Shown piece after piece: positions 34,600 to 46,110 of a DNA stretch of 64,000 nucleotides. How positions within the stretch are numbered: position 1 is the stretch's first letter; each line of letters opens with the position of its first letter. Below the pieces are notes generated by a model. That model had not been told where the DNA came from. It worked only from the letters and a program-made list of their open reading frames with translations, and made no database searches. The translations under genes were made by a program, and so were the position numbers. The DNA is taken from positions 11,228,866 to 11,292,865 of the forward strand of contig CM037587.1 of NCBI GenBank assembly GCA_021018995.1, given 5' to 3'. The stretch comes from Chloranthus sessilifolius (lineage: Eukaryota > Streptophyta > Magnoliopsida > Chloranthales > Chloranthaceae).

Positions 34600-37130
34600 A
34601 TGGCAGAAACCCATGAAAAACGAGCGAGGGAAGACGAAGAAGAAGAAGGTAACATTTCATAGTCCTCTCCCATTAAAAAGACTATAGAACGGGTTGTTGC
34701 CCAAAAAGTTAAATTAAAATTAGCAGACCCACCCAAAAAGAAAGCAAAGCACTCGGGAGTGGTTGTTAGAGAAACCCCTGAGGAGGAGGTAGATTCTGAA
34801 CCGATTTATGCCCCAAAAAAGGGTACAAAAAGGGACAAGGGTAAAAAGTCAATGTCCGCTGATAAAATCTGAGTCGGGTCCCAACTTCAACTGAACACCA
34901 TCTTGTGGGATCCGAGGTTGCGGTAGAAGTTGCTGCTTTGGAAAGCTACAAAATTAGTGGGAAAGCTATTAAATATTTTAGGGATGTCAGGCTCCACTAT
35001 TTCTTAGAGCCTGGAGTAACTCAAGTCTATCCTCGATTAGTTAGATTATTCTATAAAAATTTAACCAACAGTAGCAAGGGACCCACACCAGCCCTGTCCA
35101 CAGCCATTGACGAACTCCCAATTTTCATAACGAAAGAAATGGTTTTTGGGGTAATGAATGCATCCTTGCAGAGACCTGAGGTATCCCTTGACATTCCGGA
35201 AGCAAATATGCTGAGAGAACCCCCTGAGAGCCTTCCCAATTTCACTCAAATGGCTACAGAATTATTAGGTCAATCCCCAAAGGACAAGTCATTCTTCCTG
35301 CGAAAGGATTTAGAAGAAAGAAGTTTGTCCCTTCACTTCTTCAATGTTTTAATTCATAAGACTATTCACTCCACAGACCACGGGACACAAAGACAAGCAC
35401 TTTTTGCAAAAGGCCCTGTATCTTATGGCTAATCGATTCTGGTTCGATGTGCCATCTTACCTGTTGGAGGTAATAGATACCGTGAGGGAGAAAATAAGTT
35501 TGGAGAAGTATCAGACACAGAAAATATGTCTGCCCTTTGGAGGTCTAATAACAAACTTACTAATCAATGTGGGATATAACATCAACCCCAAAGAAAAGTC
35601 TCTGCCAAGAGCAGAGGACAGCCTCACCATAATAGCTTATAGGAGGACTCTTAGTGCTGAAAATAGAAAGAAAATTCCACTACCTGCACATAAGAAGAGC
35701 ACCCCTCATATACCAGTGACCACACAAGAATCAGATTCCGAAATAAGGGAAGCACCAGTTGTTGAAAAAGCAGCAACCCCAAAGAAATCAGTGGTAGCAG
35801 CACAGGAAGTGACGATTCCAGTAACACCTACTAAGCGTCATGATGATCTGTACGATCCGGAGTTGGATTCACCCACTGGACCTGCTTTGTCCCCTTCTAC
35901 AGAGGCAACCATAGTACCACTTAGTACAGAAGCAGCACCTATGAGTCCACTGATAGCAGCTGCTGAGGAGCAAGTTGTTCCTCCCACTGAAGAACAAGTC
36001 ATAAAATTAGATGAAGTTAAAATGGCTACTTCTAGCCATGTGCCTACTCCTATCGAGTTGATTGCTCCACTCCCAATTCCACTCATTACAGAGCCGACTC
36101 CAACATTTGAAGCACCAAAGGAAGGACCAAGTTCTGAGACCCCAAGGGTGGGTTTCATTGAGTTAATGACCCGAGTACCATCTCCTCTAGCCACAATTTC
36201 AACAGCACTAGCTTTCATCGAAGCACAACAGGACTGGAAAGAAGACTGGCATCAGTAGAGGAATGGAAACCACAAATGCTCTATTGCCGGGTGTTGTGAG
36301 GAGAATGATGGAATAAATCCAGATGTTGAAAAACAAAGTTTGAGATAATATGCCTAATGCACAAGAACGCCAAGAGCTGATAGAAAATCTAAAACGAAAG
36401 GCCGCGAGAGAACATCATGCACACTGGACAGCTGAAGCAAATAAGAAAGTCCAGGAATCTATTGCAACACTTCAAAATTGAGTTGTGCAACTCCAAGAGA
36501 AGAATGAGAGGCATAGAGAATACCAGCAAGCATAGGAAGAAGAAAAGAAGAATTATGAAGATAAATTAGCAAATTTGACAGAGAAATTTGGGCATTTCAT
36601 TGAAGGCCCAGATTTCAGAGAAACTGTAAGAGAAAAAGTCCACAGGGGGATTGAGCAGTCGTTAAATGCTTAATTACATGAGAAAAATCACATGCTAGCA
36701 GTGGCTGAAGGAAGATTACGGAAGCTTCAGGAAGACAAAGATTCATTAGTCCTAACATGTGCAGAACAAAAAGACAAAATTGATTCAATCACAAGCAAGT
36801 TCTAGACTATAGTAACAAGACTACACACTGAAGCCGATAAGCTGAAAGATGAAATAGAATTGAAATCTTCTGTGATCACAATGCTAAATGAAAAGTTGAA
36901 AAAGAAAGACACAGTTGAGGGTCAGTTGAGGGAATGACAAGAGGCAGCAATAATAGCAAAAGTATGTTTGGGATTACAATGGAGCCCACAATCAGAGCAG
37001 GACTGTTCCATAGCAATTATGTTCGACTCCATAGAAGACCAGATAAGCAGTTCCTACTCATTGCTAGCCATGTCAGCACCAGCACCACCTACACCAACCC
37101 TTGTACCATATCCATCATTGCCGAGTGAGT
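34600..37130 (+). pseudogene. Athila second ORF (Transposase_32-like domain plus coiled coil)
   Basis: The ATG at 34600 opens MAETHEKRAREDEEEEGNIS, then, past a stop, a basic stretch with PPKKKAKHS (a likely nuclear signal). A clean frame at 34887-35430 has YKISGKAIKYFRDVRLHYFL and VYPRLVRLFYKNL, which fits the putative plant transposon protein domain (as I remember Pfam's Transposase_32). It shifts frame near 35405-35430 and continues to 36258 with LPFGGLITNLLINVGYNI and a Pro/Thr-rich linker. From 36290 to 36935 a heptad-rich, Lys/Glu-rich coiled-coil part is broken by stops. The role of this ORF is not known; it lies where Athila elements carry their env-like ORF. Confidence 0.55.
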
Positions 37131-38958
37131 AAAATTTATAGCACATCATCAACCTCACAGGTATGAAAATTTTGTTAAATATATATGTCCCATGTTTTGC
37201 ACAATGAGGACATTGTGCTATTTAAGTTTGGAGGGAGATACACAATCGTAGTATATAAATTCAGTAGTTTTTAATTTTTTTATCTAGTTAGTTTACTTTC
37301 TTTTTACTTTTTTTTTTTTTTACTTTTTGCCTAAAATTTTAGATTAACCATTATATGCAAAATATGATATAAATTTTTTTTTCTTGAAAACTTTACAATG
37401 CATCATAGCAAAAGTTCAACAATCAAAACAAACAGTTACAATTCATGTATAGCACTTTGGAATATTGTATCTAATGAATGTTTGAAACTATACGATTAAT
37501 TTAAACTACAAAATTTATATTATAGTTTCAAAATTATAAACCCAGTGAGATATTGAGCTAATATATCCTCTTTTTATTCTGAGAGTGACTGTTTCTGTTT
37601 CAAACTTAAAAATTTTCTTGAACTTCTTGACATACTTCACTAAGAAATCTCATAGTGCTGAAGTTAGAATCAAATATTCTGTGATTGTGATGAATTATTT
37701 ACTCTAGAACTATCTGTTAAATATATCAAAACAATAAAACATCCATGCTAGTAAATTGTGAAAATGATGAAAGGCCATCTTTTGTTAAACCAAAGCCAAA
37801 AAGCCAAAATCCCATAAAACAATCATCCTTTGAACCCATATTAGAAGCCTAAACCGAATTTCTTTGTACCGAGATTTTATAAACCTTTAATTATATATAT
37901 TGCCCAAAGCTTTCAACCTTCAACCCTTACAATTTTCGGAAAGTTTAGAATGAAAAAGAAGGGAAGAAGACGGAGTGAAAGGAGTATAAATTAAACATAA
38001 AAAGATATGCTAAAAAGGGTACAACTGAGAAGAAATACAAAGAAGAAAATATGGAAAAATGATAAAGAATCGTAAAATCACGATTCTATGCACTAAAACA
38101 TTCAAAAGGATAGAAAAGAAGAAAATTCATAAAATATAATTCCGAAAACTCTGAAGAAGACTGGGATTTACAAAAGTAAAGATGGAAAGAAGTTATCCAG
38201 CTTTTTGGATACTTACTGAAGCGGAAAAAGAAAAAAAAGGAGAAAATAGGAAAAGCTGAATTCTTAGAAAACTTTGAATCCTTATACCTTCTCTTGAAAC
38301 CTCTAACCCAAAAGCCCCATTACAAGCCGAAGGAAAGTCCTTTTTGATTTAAGATTAATAAAAACAATGAGTCTAGTAGAGATGTGTGCAATAGATACTA
38401 TGAATGAACAATGAATCATATGAACAGAACTGATTATCCATTCCATGAGATTTATACTTTTTAGTCAATTGTCCTTCGAATTTATCATATACATCATACT
38501 GAGAGAACCCAAAATTTCAATATTCTTTTGAGAGTATGTCAAAAAGTGAGAGTTTGGATGAAAATATTTTCTAAATTTGCAGTTTAGAAAAATATATGAT
38601 GAATAAACTTTTCACCGATACGCACACACTCCACGCTTTATAGAGTTGAAATTGTTGAGTACTGATCAAGGATAATTACTGTGATGAAAAGTAAAGGTGA
38701 AGGATTTGGAATTTTTAAAGATCATACCAAACATATGATGATTAATTTAGTAGTATAGATTTTTAATTTCTTTCTGAAAATATTTTGAAAAATCTAAAAA
38801 TATTTGAAATTTGTAGGTAACTTCACTGAAAACCTTCAGAAGACTACAACTCTTTCACTAGGGATCGCCTAGGAGTTTAAAGGCCTGTTACATCTACTAA
38901 ATGTAATCGTGCTCCCTATGAAAATGGTAATTAAATTTTAAAGTAAAATTTTTTTCCT
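37131..38958 (+). other. 3' untranslated region of the Athila element
   Basis: AT-rich. The hairpin ACAATGAGGACATTGT and purine run TTTAAGTTTGGAGGGAG at 37200-37240 are the conserved 3' signature of this group. AATCGTAAAATCACGATT at about 38064 repeats the LTR palindrome family. The tract AAAGTAAAATTTTTTTCC lies just before the 3' LTR. No coding exon is seen. Confidence 0.6.
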
Positions 38959-38981
38959 TGTTTGCTAGGGACTAGCAAAAC

Positions 38982-40473
38982 TTTACCATTTTATCACCCT
39001 TAACTTAGTGATGCTAGACCACAGTTTGCTACTAATAAGTTAACGATGTGCAGATATAAAGGAAAGATAGCAAAATAGAGCCAAAGTGTTAATATTCATC
39101 AAAATAAACTCAAAGAGTAGTAAAAAGACGATTGAGCGTAAAAAGACGGTTCGCCACCTATTGAGAAAACTGAGAAATCGTATTTTACGATTGAGCGCTA
39201 TTATTGAAGTCAAAAGAAGAGAAAAATGAGAAATCGTAATTTACGATTCCTCAAAAGATGATTCTTCAAAAGATGATTCTTCATAAAGCGATAAAAGAGT
39301 AAAAGGCGATACAGAAAAAATGAACAATCGTAAATAGAGAATCGTCCTAGAGAGAAGCTAGGAAAAAATGAAAATCATGATTTACGATTTTCCAAAAAGA
39401 GAAGAATGTAGACAATCATAATTTACAATTGTGCAAAAGGAAAGCTTCCCTACTGCCACTGCTGCGAAGATCTACACCGCCATGCATAAAATTAGAAGAA
39501 TTATCAAATTAGAAGATTGGTTATTCACGAATCTGATAAGATTGATGAAGATTATTCTAGAAGATCGTTATTGTTGTTATCAAGGAAAGAAATTCGGAAC
39601 ACATCAACCGTCAAAAGCAAGGAAGAATAAAATTAGGAATTAGAGTTATATTAGGAATCTTTTATTAGTTTCTTTTATTAGAAATAGATCTTTGTAAACC
39701 AACCATTTATGATCTATAAATAAGAGGGTTCGGCTTAGGAATAATCATCGAAGAATTTCTCATCATCAACTAACAACTGAGGTTGAGTTTTCTTCCGATC
39801 AAAACTTAGTTTAGAAGAGTTTAGATATCCAAGGTTCCTTGATCATAATTGACGATTGGGATTGAGAGCTCGAAGATTAGTGTAGATATTCTAATTTCTC
39901 ATAAACACTTGACGACTGCGACTGAGGGGTGAAAGATATAATTTATTTTGCTTTTTAGTTTAGATTTTATTTGCTTTATTTACATGCTTTGTAAACATCT
40001 CCAAGTTTTAATTTGAATTGACGACTCAGGTTGGAATTTACAGATTAGTGTACAAGTTTTACTTTTTCATCTTCAATTTTCTCGAATTTGATTGACACTT
40101 AGATTTTAGGAGATTGTTGATTAGATTAAATCTGTGTTACAGGATTTTAGTTTTTGATTGACGCCCAAATTCTAGAAAACTGCAATACGGTGTAACAGTA
40201 CTATTTACTTTTATAAATATCCAATAGCTAAAGATTGGGATTGACGACCTCAATCTAAAGAAGGAGGATTAGAATTTTTTTTTATGCAATTTAGATTAAA
40301 AACCTATTCTTTGTTCATATTTCTCCAGTAGTTTAGAACCCTAAACTTTGAAATAGAAATATAGATAAAATAAGCACTTCTTCGTGGGAATGATCATATA
40401 CTAGCTCTATAATTTTCATTGTGCGTTTGCAATAGGTTAAAACTTAATTAGATATACACATAACTAGCGATCA
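38982..40473 (+). repeat. 3' LTR of the Athila-like element
   Basis: Aligns with 4472-5935 to the end TAGCGATCA. It has a duplicated GATTCTTCAAAAGATGATTC near 39247 and CTTTTATTAGTTT near 39660 that the 5' LTR lacks. A small hairpin TTGCTAGGGACTAGCAA at 38961-38977 sits at its start and may belong to the LTR. Confidence 0.8.
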
Positions 40474-40677
40474 CCTTCCCCTTGGGAACAATACTTCCTT
40501 CCTCCCTCCGTCAGGTATAGCTGGCAGTATTCCCTTACTGCCTACTTTACCTACCACTGACACTAGGAAACCCCCACTATGACTAACCCGGATTTGTGCA
40601 AAGCACTTTCCACATGTCCGCTCCCCATTGGGGGAGCATAGAAAAATCTCTACCCCTGAGCGCATTTTCCCTTTTCC
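40474..40677. mobile_element. Mutator-like element copy 1, right end
   Basis: Matches 53512-53705 of copy 2: CCTTCCCCTTGGGAACAA, GCTGGCAGTATTCCC, AACCCGGATTTGTGCAAA, CCCCATTGGGGGAGC and CTCTACCCCTGAGCGCATTT. Homology between the two copies ends after CCCTTTTC (40676 and 53705), which marks the element end. Read inward from the end on the minus strand, AATGCGCTCAGGGGTAGAGAT pairs with ATACGCTCAGGCGTAGAGAT at 40697-40716. Confidence 0.7.
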
Positions 40678-40692
40678 TATATAGAGGCCTGA

Positions 40693-40735
40693 GGATATAC
40701 GCTCAGGCGTAGAGATATCTCTGCGCATATTGATA
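40693..40735. repeat. Candidate left terminal inverted repeat of copy 2
   Basis: GGATATACGCTCAGGCGTAG and AGATATCTCTGCGC are an imperfect inverse of the shared right end (40640-40672 and 53670-53700). Because the copy 1 right end is only about 20 bp away, the two also form one hairpin at 40650-40720. The sequence alone cannot separate a head-to-tail junction from a terminal hairpin. Confidence 0.5.
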
Positions 40736-40939
40736 GGAGTTCGACACGTAGCGCCTCTGTCACTGATACGACAATCCCACCTTTTCCTAATTTCACCGTG
40801 CTTTAACCATGGTTACCACTAACGCTGACAAAATTAGAAAGGCAAAATGTGGCGAGGCGCTAGGAGTCTGTGCCTGACACTGTGATTTGTTCATGATTAT
40901 ATTCAAAAAGACATAAGAGAATACCACCTGATTTGAAGT

Positions 40940-41680
40940 GCTTACATTTGTATGAAGGAGGCGATTGCACTTCCTATACGATGCGCTATCGCGATGTCTG
41001 ATGTAATATCATTAATTAAAAGTGGCGCATGATATCGTGATTATCAATAGTGGTCATTACATCTTAAAATAACACTTCGGTACGAAGCATAAACACTTCC
41101 GAACAAAGCATTTGCACTTCGGAACGAAGCGTTTACGCTTCCAACTGAAGAGTTTGCGTTTCGAACCGAAGCGTTTATGCTCTCTTTGTCAAATGGAAGA
41201 CGACTTCCTTCTGACACGTAGCGCGTTCGACCTTACTTCATTTATTACCATCATCAGAATATTAAATGAGAAGCGGGGCATGACTTCGTGATTCTCAATT
41301 TTAATCATTATCATTTGAATTGACTTGTTGAGAGACCCCTTTCGAGCACCCCTTAAGGGAGTCCATTAATTGGGAGAATGTTTAATATTTTTTGCTCGAA
41401 TATTGAACATTAATGGCCCTTCTGTCAAAGGAAGCTTCGCTCCCCCTGAGAAGCGCTAGCGCTCATATAAGAAGCGTTGGTGCTATCTTTTGTTAGCGCT
41501 TCCGTGACGAGAAGGAAGCGTTAGCGCTCCTTACATTATACGAAGCGCCCCAAATTTTGACACGTAGCACCATTTTGTGCGAAGCAACGCCCGAACGTAT
41601 TTAATTTATTAACATTGTCAGAACATTAAATGAGGAGCAAGGCGAAGCGGATAGGATTACGGCGCCTGATATCGTATTGT
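40940..41680. repeat. GAAGCG/CGCTTC subterminal-like repeat region
   Basis: Many short words GAAGCG, GCGCTTC, AAGCATTTGCACTTCGG and AAGCGTTTACGCTTCC, often as facing pairs a few bases apart (for example 41090-41170 and 41430-41530). The same words occur at 600-720, 43190-43340, 43900-44170, 44960-45130, 46540-47240, 47690-47880, 48720-49090 and 49330-49720. A dense subterminal position is typical of transposase-binding repeats. Confidence 0.6.
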
Positions 41681-41899
41681 GCAATGGCCATCATTCTCAT
41701 TGGAGAAATATATTTAAGGCGGAAATTTTGTAAATTACATATTCACAAATTACTTTTTACCTATGCCTTCCCAATTTTCATCTTCTTAGAGCGTAGTAAG
41801 AAACATCAAAGTGGCGAAAACCTATTTCTCCATCTAGTAACAAGGTGAGTGTTATTTTATTTTTGACTCATTTTAAAAATGGTAAATAGAAGCGCCATC

Positions 41900-42248
41900 C
41901 CTTCCATAGATGAAGCGTTTGTGCCTCATATATGGGCGGGGGCACCTCACTGCTCTAGTTTTTGTAGCATAGGCCTTCCAACATTTAAGGCACTTGCGCC
42001 TGTACATGGAAGCGACGCCGCTTTTATTATTAGTACCTTCTTCTCTAAACTTCTTTTTTTGTTTCACATATTTTGAAGATTAATCATTTGCATCTCATAT
42101 ATGGGTGGGGGCGCCTCTCCGCTTGGAGCGTTGCATTGGCGCTCCAATATTTGAGGTGCTTGCGCCTATACATAGAAGCAACGTCTCTCCTATTATTAAT
42201 ACCTTCTTCTTTAAACTTCTCTTTTTTCTGTGTCACATATTTTGAAGA
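41900..42248 (+). repeat. Tandem duplication (~170 bp) before the DUF1985 gene
   Basis: Two units share CTCATATATGGG(C/T)GGGGGC, CACTTGCGCCTGTACAT and TTATTA(G/A)TACCTTCTTCT, and end CACATATTTTGAAGAT. The second unit runs directly into the start codon, so it may form the 5' leader. A TATA-like AATATATTTAAGGCGG lies upstream at 41706 and a donor AACAAG|GTGAGTG at 41844. Confidence 0.65.
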
Positions 42249-43761
42249 TGATTCTCAAGACCCCAACTGCTAAGTGCACCATCAAAAAGTGTTGGGACTT
42301 TTATAACTCGACATCTGAGGGGTGGAAAAATCTTCTCAATGATTCGATCTTCCGTGTATTATTTGTGGCTCTAAAGGGCGTGATAAGTATCAACAGCCTC
42401 GTGGATGCAATCATCAAGTTCTGGGATCATGGCAATGTATGAAATTTTGGGATTGTCAAGTCTAGCATTATCAGATTTCGAGCCTTTGATTTTGCCTTGA
42501 TAACTGGTCTTCAAATGACCGACCCCGCCGCTTACCCTCCGACGGTGGAGATTCCTGAAGAACAGACCATTAGATATAGGTTTTTCAAGGGCCTGAAAGA
42601 TCTAAAGAGGGCAGACATCGAAAATGCGATTGACAGACTCGGGCAGGATGCTGATGACGACGTTCTGAAACTTTTTCTATTATTCGTCCTCGCCACCGTC
42701 CTCTTTGCAAACACAAAATACACCCTCGACAACTCCCACCTCGCCCTCGTTGGTAATCTCCCCAATTTCAACGTATATCCATGAGATCGTCCCGCGTACA
42801 ATCAACTTCTAATGTCGGTGGACAAAGCGAAAAGGTTGACGGATATCGCTAAGACAGCAAAAGCAAAGCGTGGTTACAATATTTATAGATGCACTATTGC
42901 CCTACAGGTAATGTCGTCTCCCAAAATATCTTGTTTTATTTCCTTATAAGCGCTGACGATTACGAAAGTCATCAAATATTTATTTTATTTTTCTCATATC
43001 TGGGAGTACGAGATTAACGGCAGGTGCGCCCCACACAAGGTTGCTAGCGTCGTCAGCTTCCCAAGGCTGCTTAAATGGAAAGCAAACGACAAAACGAGGC
43101 ATTCGTATATTACAGAATTTGAGTATAAGGTAAATTCGATACGAGGCAATATCGCATCTAAATATAGGCCCTATCACTATAATATAGAAGTGCAATTGCT
43201 TTTAAATGAAGCGATGGCGCCTCTGAAAGACAAGATTTGCTTCTAAATGAGGCAATGACGCCTCTAACACGAGCGCAATCGCTACGAAATGAAGCAATGA
43301 CGCCTCTATATCTAGCGCAATCACTTCTTAAGGAAGCGGTAACACATACCCAATTCTTAATCAGTCGAAATTAATGTGGAATATCTATCATCTTGTAGGC
43401 CGCTCACATCCGACCACTGGAAGCCACACCTGATGAAAGCACCCTCCCTATGGTAGAAAACGTATTGAGAGCAGGGCAGAGACCTACAGAATTGGGTGAA
43501 GGACAATTGGTCCCTCCCATTACTGTGCAGAGGAAGAAAATGGACGTTGATGTTATTAGCTTGTCGGACGAGGAAGAGGTAGAGGAGGAAGAAGAAAAAG
43601 AGGTAGCAGAGGAAGAAGAAGAAGAAAAAGAGGAGGGAGAAGAAGAAGAAAAAGAGGAGGGAGAAGAAGAAGAAGAAGAACCAAAATCTCATAAGTGTAC
43701 GAAGAAGGAGACCCCAAGACAGATCTCCACCGCAAACTATACCGTGTCAGTCCTTGTCTAG
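42249..43761 (+). pseudogene. DUF1985-type gene with acidic tail, cargo of the Mutator-like element
   Basis: Exon 1 (42249-42909) starts MILKTPTAKCTIKKCWDFYN. A TGA at 42440 interrupts it, then comes FALITGLQMTDPAAYPP, LKLFLLFVLATVLFANTKY and, after a TGA at 42782, DRPAYNQLLMSV, ending YRCTIALQ|GTAATG. This pattern (ITGL, vlF..., hL.LV.n...YP.D.PAY) is DUF1985, often joined to Ulp1 SUMO proteases in plant transposons. Exon 2 (about 43000-43128) has IWEYEI and FPRLLKWKANDKTRHSY with donor GTAAAT. Exon 3 (43400-43761) has VDVISLSDEEEVEEEEE, resembling a SUMO-interaction motif, and a long Glu/Lys run. No Ulp1 catalytic domain is seen. The stop at 42782 replaces the usual Trp of YPW. Confidence 0.7.
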
Positions 43762-44352
43762 ATTTTTCTTAAGTTAATCTTTTAGGTAATCAGCTTCTTT
43801 GTTAATCTCTGTAAATATTAACTTTCATATTAATAGAGAATTTCTCTTTGTGCATATCATCCCAAAAGTTACAGATTTGTAAATATACTATAACGCTCGA
43901 GTTAAAAGTGATAACGCTTTGAGTTAGAAGTGATGACGCGTTAAAATAAAATGAGCTAAATATTAAGGCCTGCTTTTTTATTAGCGATAACGCTCGGGAT
44001 TAGTAACAAACGAAACGTCGCTTACGTCAAGAAGAGACCTCGCCATCAACCGAAGCACCGACGCTTCAATTAACAGCGATGACGCTTCCAATTAGAAGCT
44101 ATGACACTTCCATTTAAAAAATATGACGCTTCTAATTTAGGCTAGCACTTTGACTTAGCGGCATTATTATTAGCGGCATGATTATTAGGGCTACCAGCAC
44201 ATCGAAAAGCAGAGATTGTATTAATTTAAAAGACAAAAGCAGAAATTATATTAATGTATTCATATATTAAAAAATGAACAACAAACCGTACAAGACAAAA
44301 AAAAATATAAAAAAGAGGAGGGGAGATATCAACAAAGCCGCCTGAGAAGCCA

Positions 44353-44568
44353 TCATTTAGGGGTAGATGACTCCCCCTCAAACTTGGCAAAAATGTCTTC
44401 AATCGCGGTAGAAATGTCTTCAATCTAGTCATTCACCCTTTGAAACCGCGCCTGCGTCTCTGCCAGAAGCACGAGCCGTTGGTCCAGAACATCCACCTTC
44501 AAACATTCAATAATACAATCGAGGAATCTGAAGCTTTGGATAATCTCGGAGTTAGTTTTTTTCGCCAT
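44353..44568 (-). pseudogene. Small helical protein gene with one stop
   Basis: On the minus strand the ATG at 44568 opens MAKKTNSEIIQSFRFLDCII and continues through a helical heptad-like stretch (VLDQRLVLLAETQARF) to an in-frame TAG at 44427-44425. The frame then goes on (EDISTAIEDIFAKFEGES) to a TGA at 44353. With the stop ignored it is 71 residues, acidic and probably a short coiled coil. I do not recognise a family. Its upstream region (44570-44655) is partly duplicated at 44760-44850 (GGCAAAAGAAGGGATATG, GGCTAAAAGGCATTTTTA). It lies antisense within the transposon cargo. Confidence 0.4.
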
Positions 44569-45329
44569 CGTAGAAGGGGCCACGTTTGGGGACAAAAGGC
44601 AAAAGAAAGGATATGATCAAAAAATTAAACTGACTGAGGGCTAAAAGGCATTTTTATATTTTCTGAGAGGCGTTTTTATATTTTCCACCAATCAAATGTT
44701 TGATCAAGAAGAAGAAACACTTCTCTAATCTCCGACGGAAAGTTGGGTTCTTCCACCATGGTGAAGGGGGTTTTATTTGGAGACGGAAGGCAAAAGAAGG
44801 GATATGGAATGAAGGTTAAACTAATAGATGGCTAAAAGGCATTTTTACTGGGATACGAAAAGCCACTGTAATAAATAATATTGAAAAAAACTGTGCGAAA
44901 AAACAACACACTCCATAAATTCAAACTCCTCGATATTCATAATAAATGAATGTTGCCTAAATTTAAGCGTTGACGCTTCAATTTAAAAGCAATGACGGTT
45001 CGACTCAAGAGCATTAACACTTCAATTTAAAAGTGTTGATGCTTTAATAAATGTCCTATTTGAGTGCTGACACTTGTAACTTGAAGCACAGTCGCTTTTT
45101 GTGATCGCGTCAACGCTTCGTTATGAGTCAATTTTTATTGGATAGCAGAGACAAAAGTATAAACGATGCTTTGTATTGGAATACGAACAACATAGGGAGA
45201 TTACATGTCGAACCATAGTTCACGGAAAAAGACAGCACACCCCTCAAAAATAGTAACGCCACTGACATACCACTTAGAAGCAATGACACGCCGCTTGGAA
45301 TATGAACAACTGTGTGCAATAAATATGAA

Positions 45330-46110
45330 GCGGCAGTGCACCACAACAGTCTATTTAATAAGGTTGCATAAAAAAAATTGCTATTGAAAGGACCTCAAAG
45401 CGTCCACTCTTTTTCTTCTTCTGTATCTCCTTAGATTAGCATTTCATCTTCTTCAACCCAAGGGGAAATGCATCTCACCGATTTGCAGAGGAGCCACCGT
45501 CCTGTGCGTTAGTGTTGTATCAGTTCATATGATTGTTCAGTTCTCAACATCCCCGACGACAACAAGTTGGTTGTCGTCCCCAACGATCCTCCACTTCTTC
45601 CTCTTCAACCACAGCCACAACCGCCACCACCATCTCCAACCCAACTTCCTCATCCACACCAGCAGCATAACAAACTCCCCACATCCGCCTACAACTCTAC
45701 CTCATCCACCAACGAGCCACCCCCCGCCACCACCTCCAACATTTCCATAAAATGCAGCATCCAAGCCCAACCAACCACCACTGCCCCTTCCATTCATTCA
45801 CTTTTCTTCTTACCGTTGCCCCTCACTTGCTCCTCCCCATGCTCCTCCTCCCTTCTTTCTCTTTCCTTCTTACCCTTGCACACCAATTGCTCCTTCCCTT
45901 CTTTCTCTTTCCTGCTTACCCTTGCACACCAATTGCTTCTTCCCTTCTTTCTCTTTCCTGCTTACCTTCCTCAATTCATTCACTTCTCCTTCTTCCGCCT
46001 CGGAGTCATCCTCCTCATATCCACTATCTCGGCATATATTTTGTGGTATTTGGTCAATAGTGCATTCCTTACTCCAATGGATCCTTGCGATGACCTCATC
46101 AAGGGCTGAA
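45330..46110 (+). pseudogene. Proline-rich cargo gene, unit A
   Basis: Paralogue of 47900-48560: both start at ACAGTCTATTTAATAARGTTG, have the leader GATTA(G/C)CATTTCATCTT, and share the words for IPDD(N/D)..LVVVP. Unit A lacks the acidic segment that unit B has after VVVP and goes directly into PPLLPLQPQPQPPPP and a Thr/Ser/Pro-rich stretch. At 45840-45970 a 45-bp unit (TTCTTTCTCTTTCCTGCTTACC) repeats three times in a pyrimidine-rich run. No enzyme domain is seen. Confidence 0.4.

Larger units (their letters stand above)
4459..40473 (+). mobile_element. Athila-like Ty3/gypsy LTR element, interrupted and lacking pol
   Basis: A plus-strand LTR element with LTRs at about 4459-5935 and 38982-40473. 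Its primer site starts TTTTGGCGCC at 5938, as in Athila elements primed by tRNA-Asp. A gag remnant lies at 6062-7200, and a second ORF region lies at 34600-37130. The hairpin-plus-purine motif CAATGAGGACATTGTG...TTTAAGTTTGGAGGG at 37201-37240 is usual between the last ORF and the 3' LTR in this group. With the 26.8-kb Tat insertion removed, only about 0.4 kb separates gag from the second ORF, so protease, RT, RNase H and integrase are absent. It is therefore a deleted or non-autonomous derivative. Confidence 0.8.

Noticed and set aside
35838-36218. Minus-strand Gly/Ser-rich frame
   Set aside because: Opposite the Pro/Thr-rich linker of the Athila second ORF; a mirror of biased codons.
40650-40720. 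Helitron 3' hairpin
   Set aside because: The hairpin is not followed by CTRR-T and the element has a FAR1/MULE transposase, not Rep/helicase.
43540-43690. Long Phe/Leu frame on the minus strand of the Glu/Lys run
   Set aside because: It is the complement of the GAA/GAG-rich acidic tail of the DUF1985 gene, so a composition effect.
45840-45970. Transmembrane protein from Leu/Phe-rich frames
   Set aside because: The stretch is a 45-bp pyrimidine repeat and gives similar hydrophobic peptides in more than one frame.
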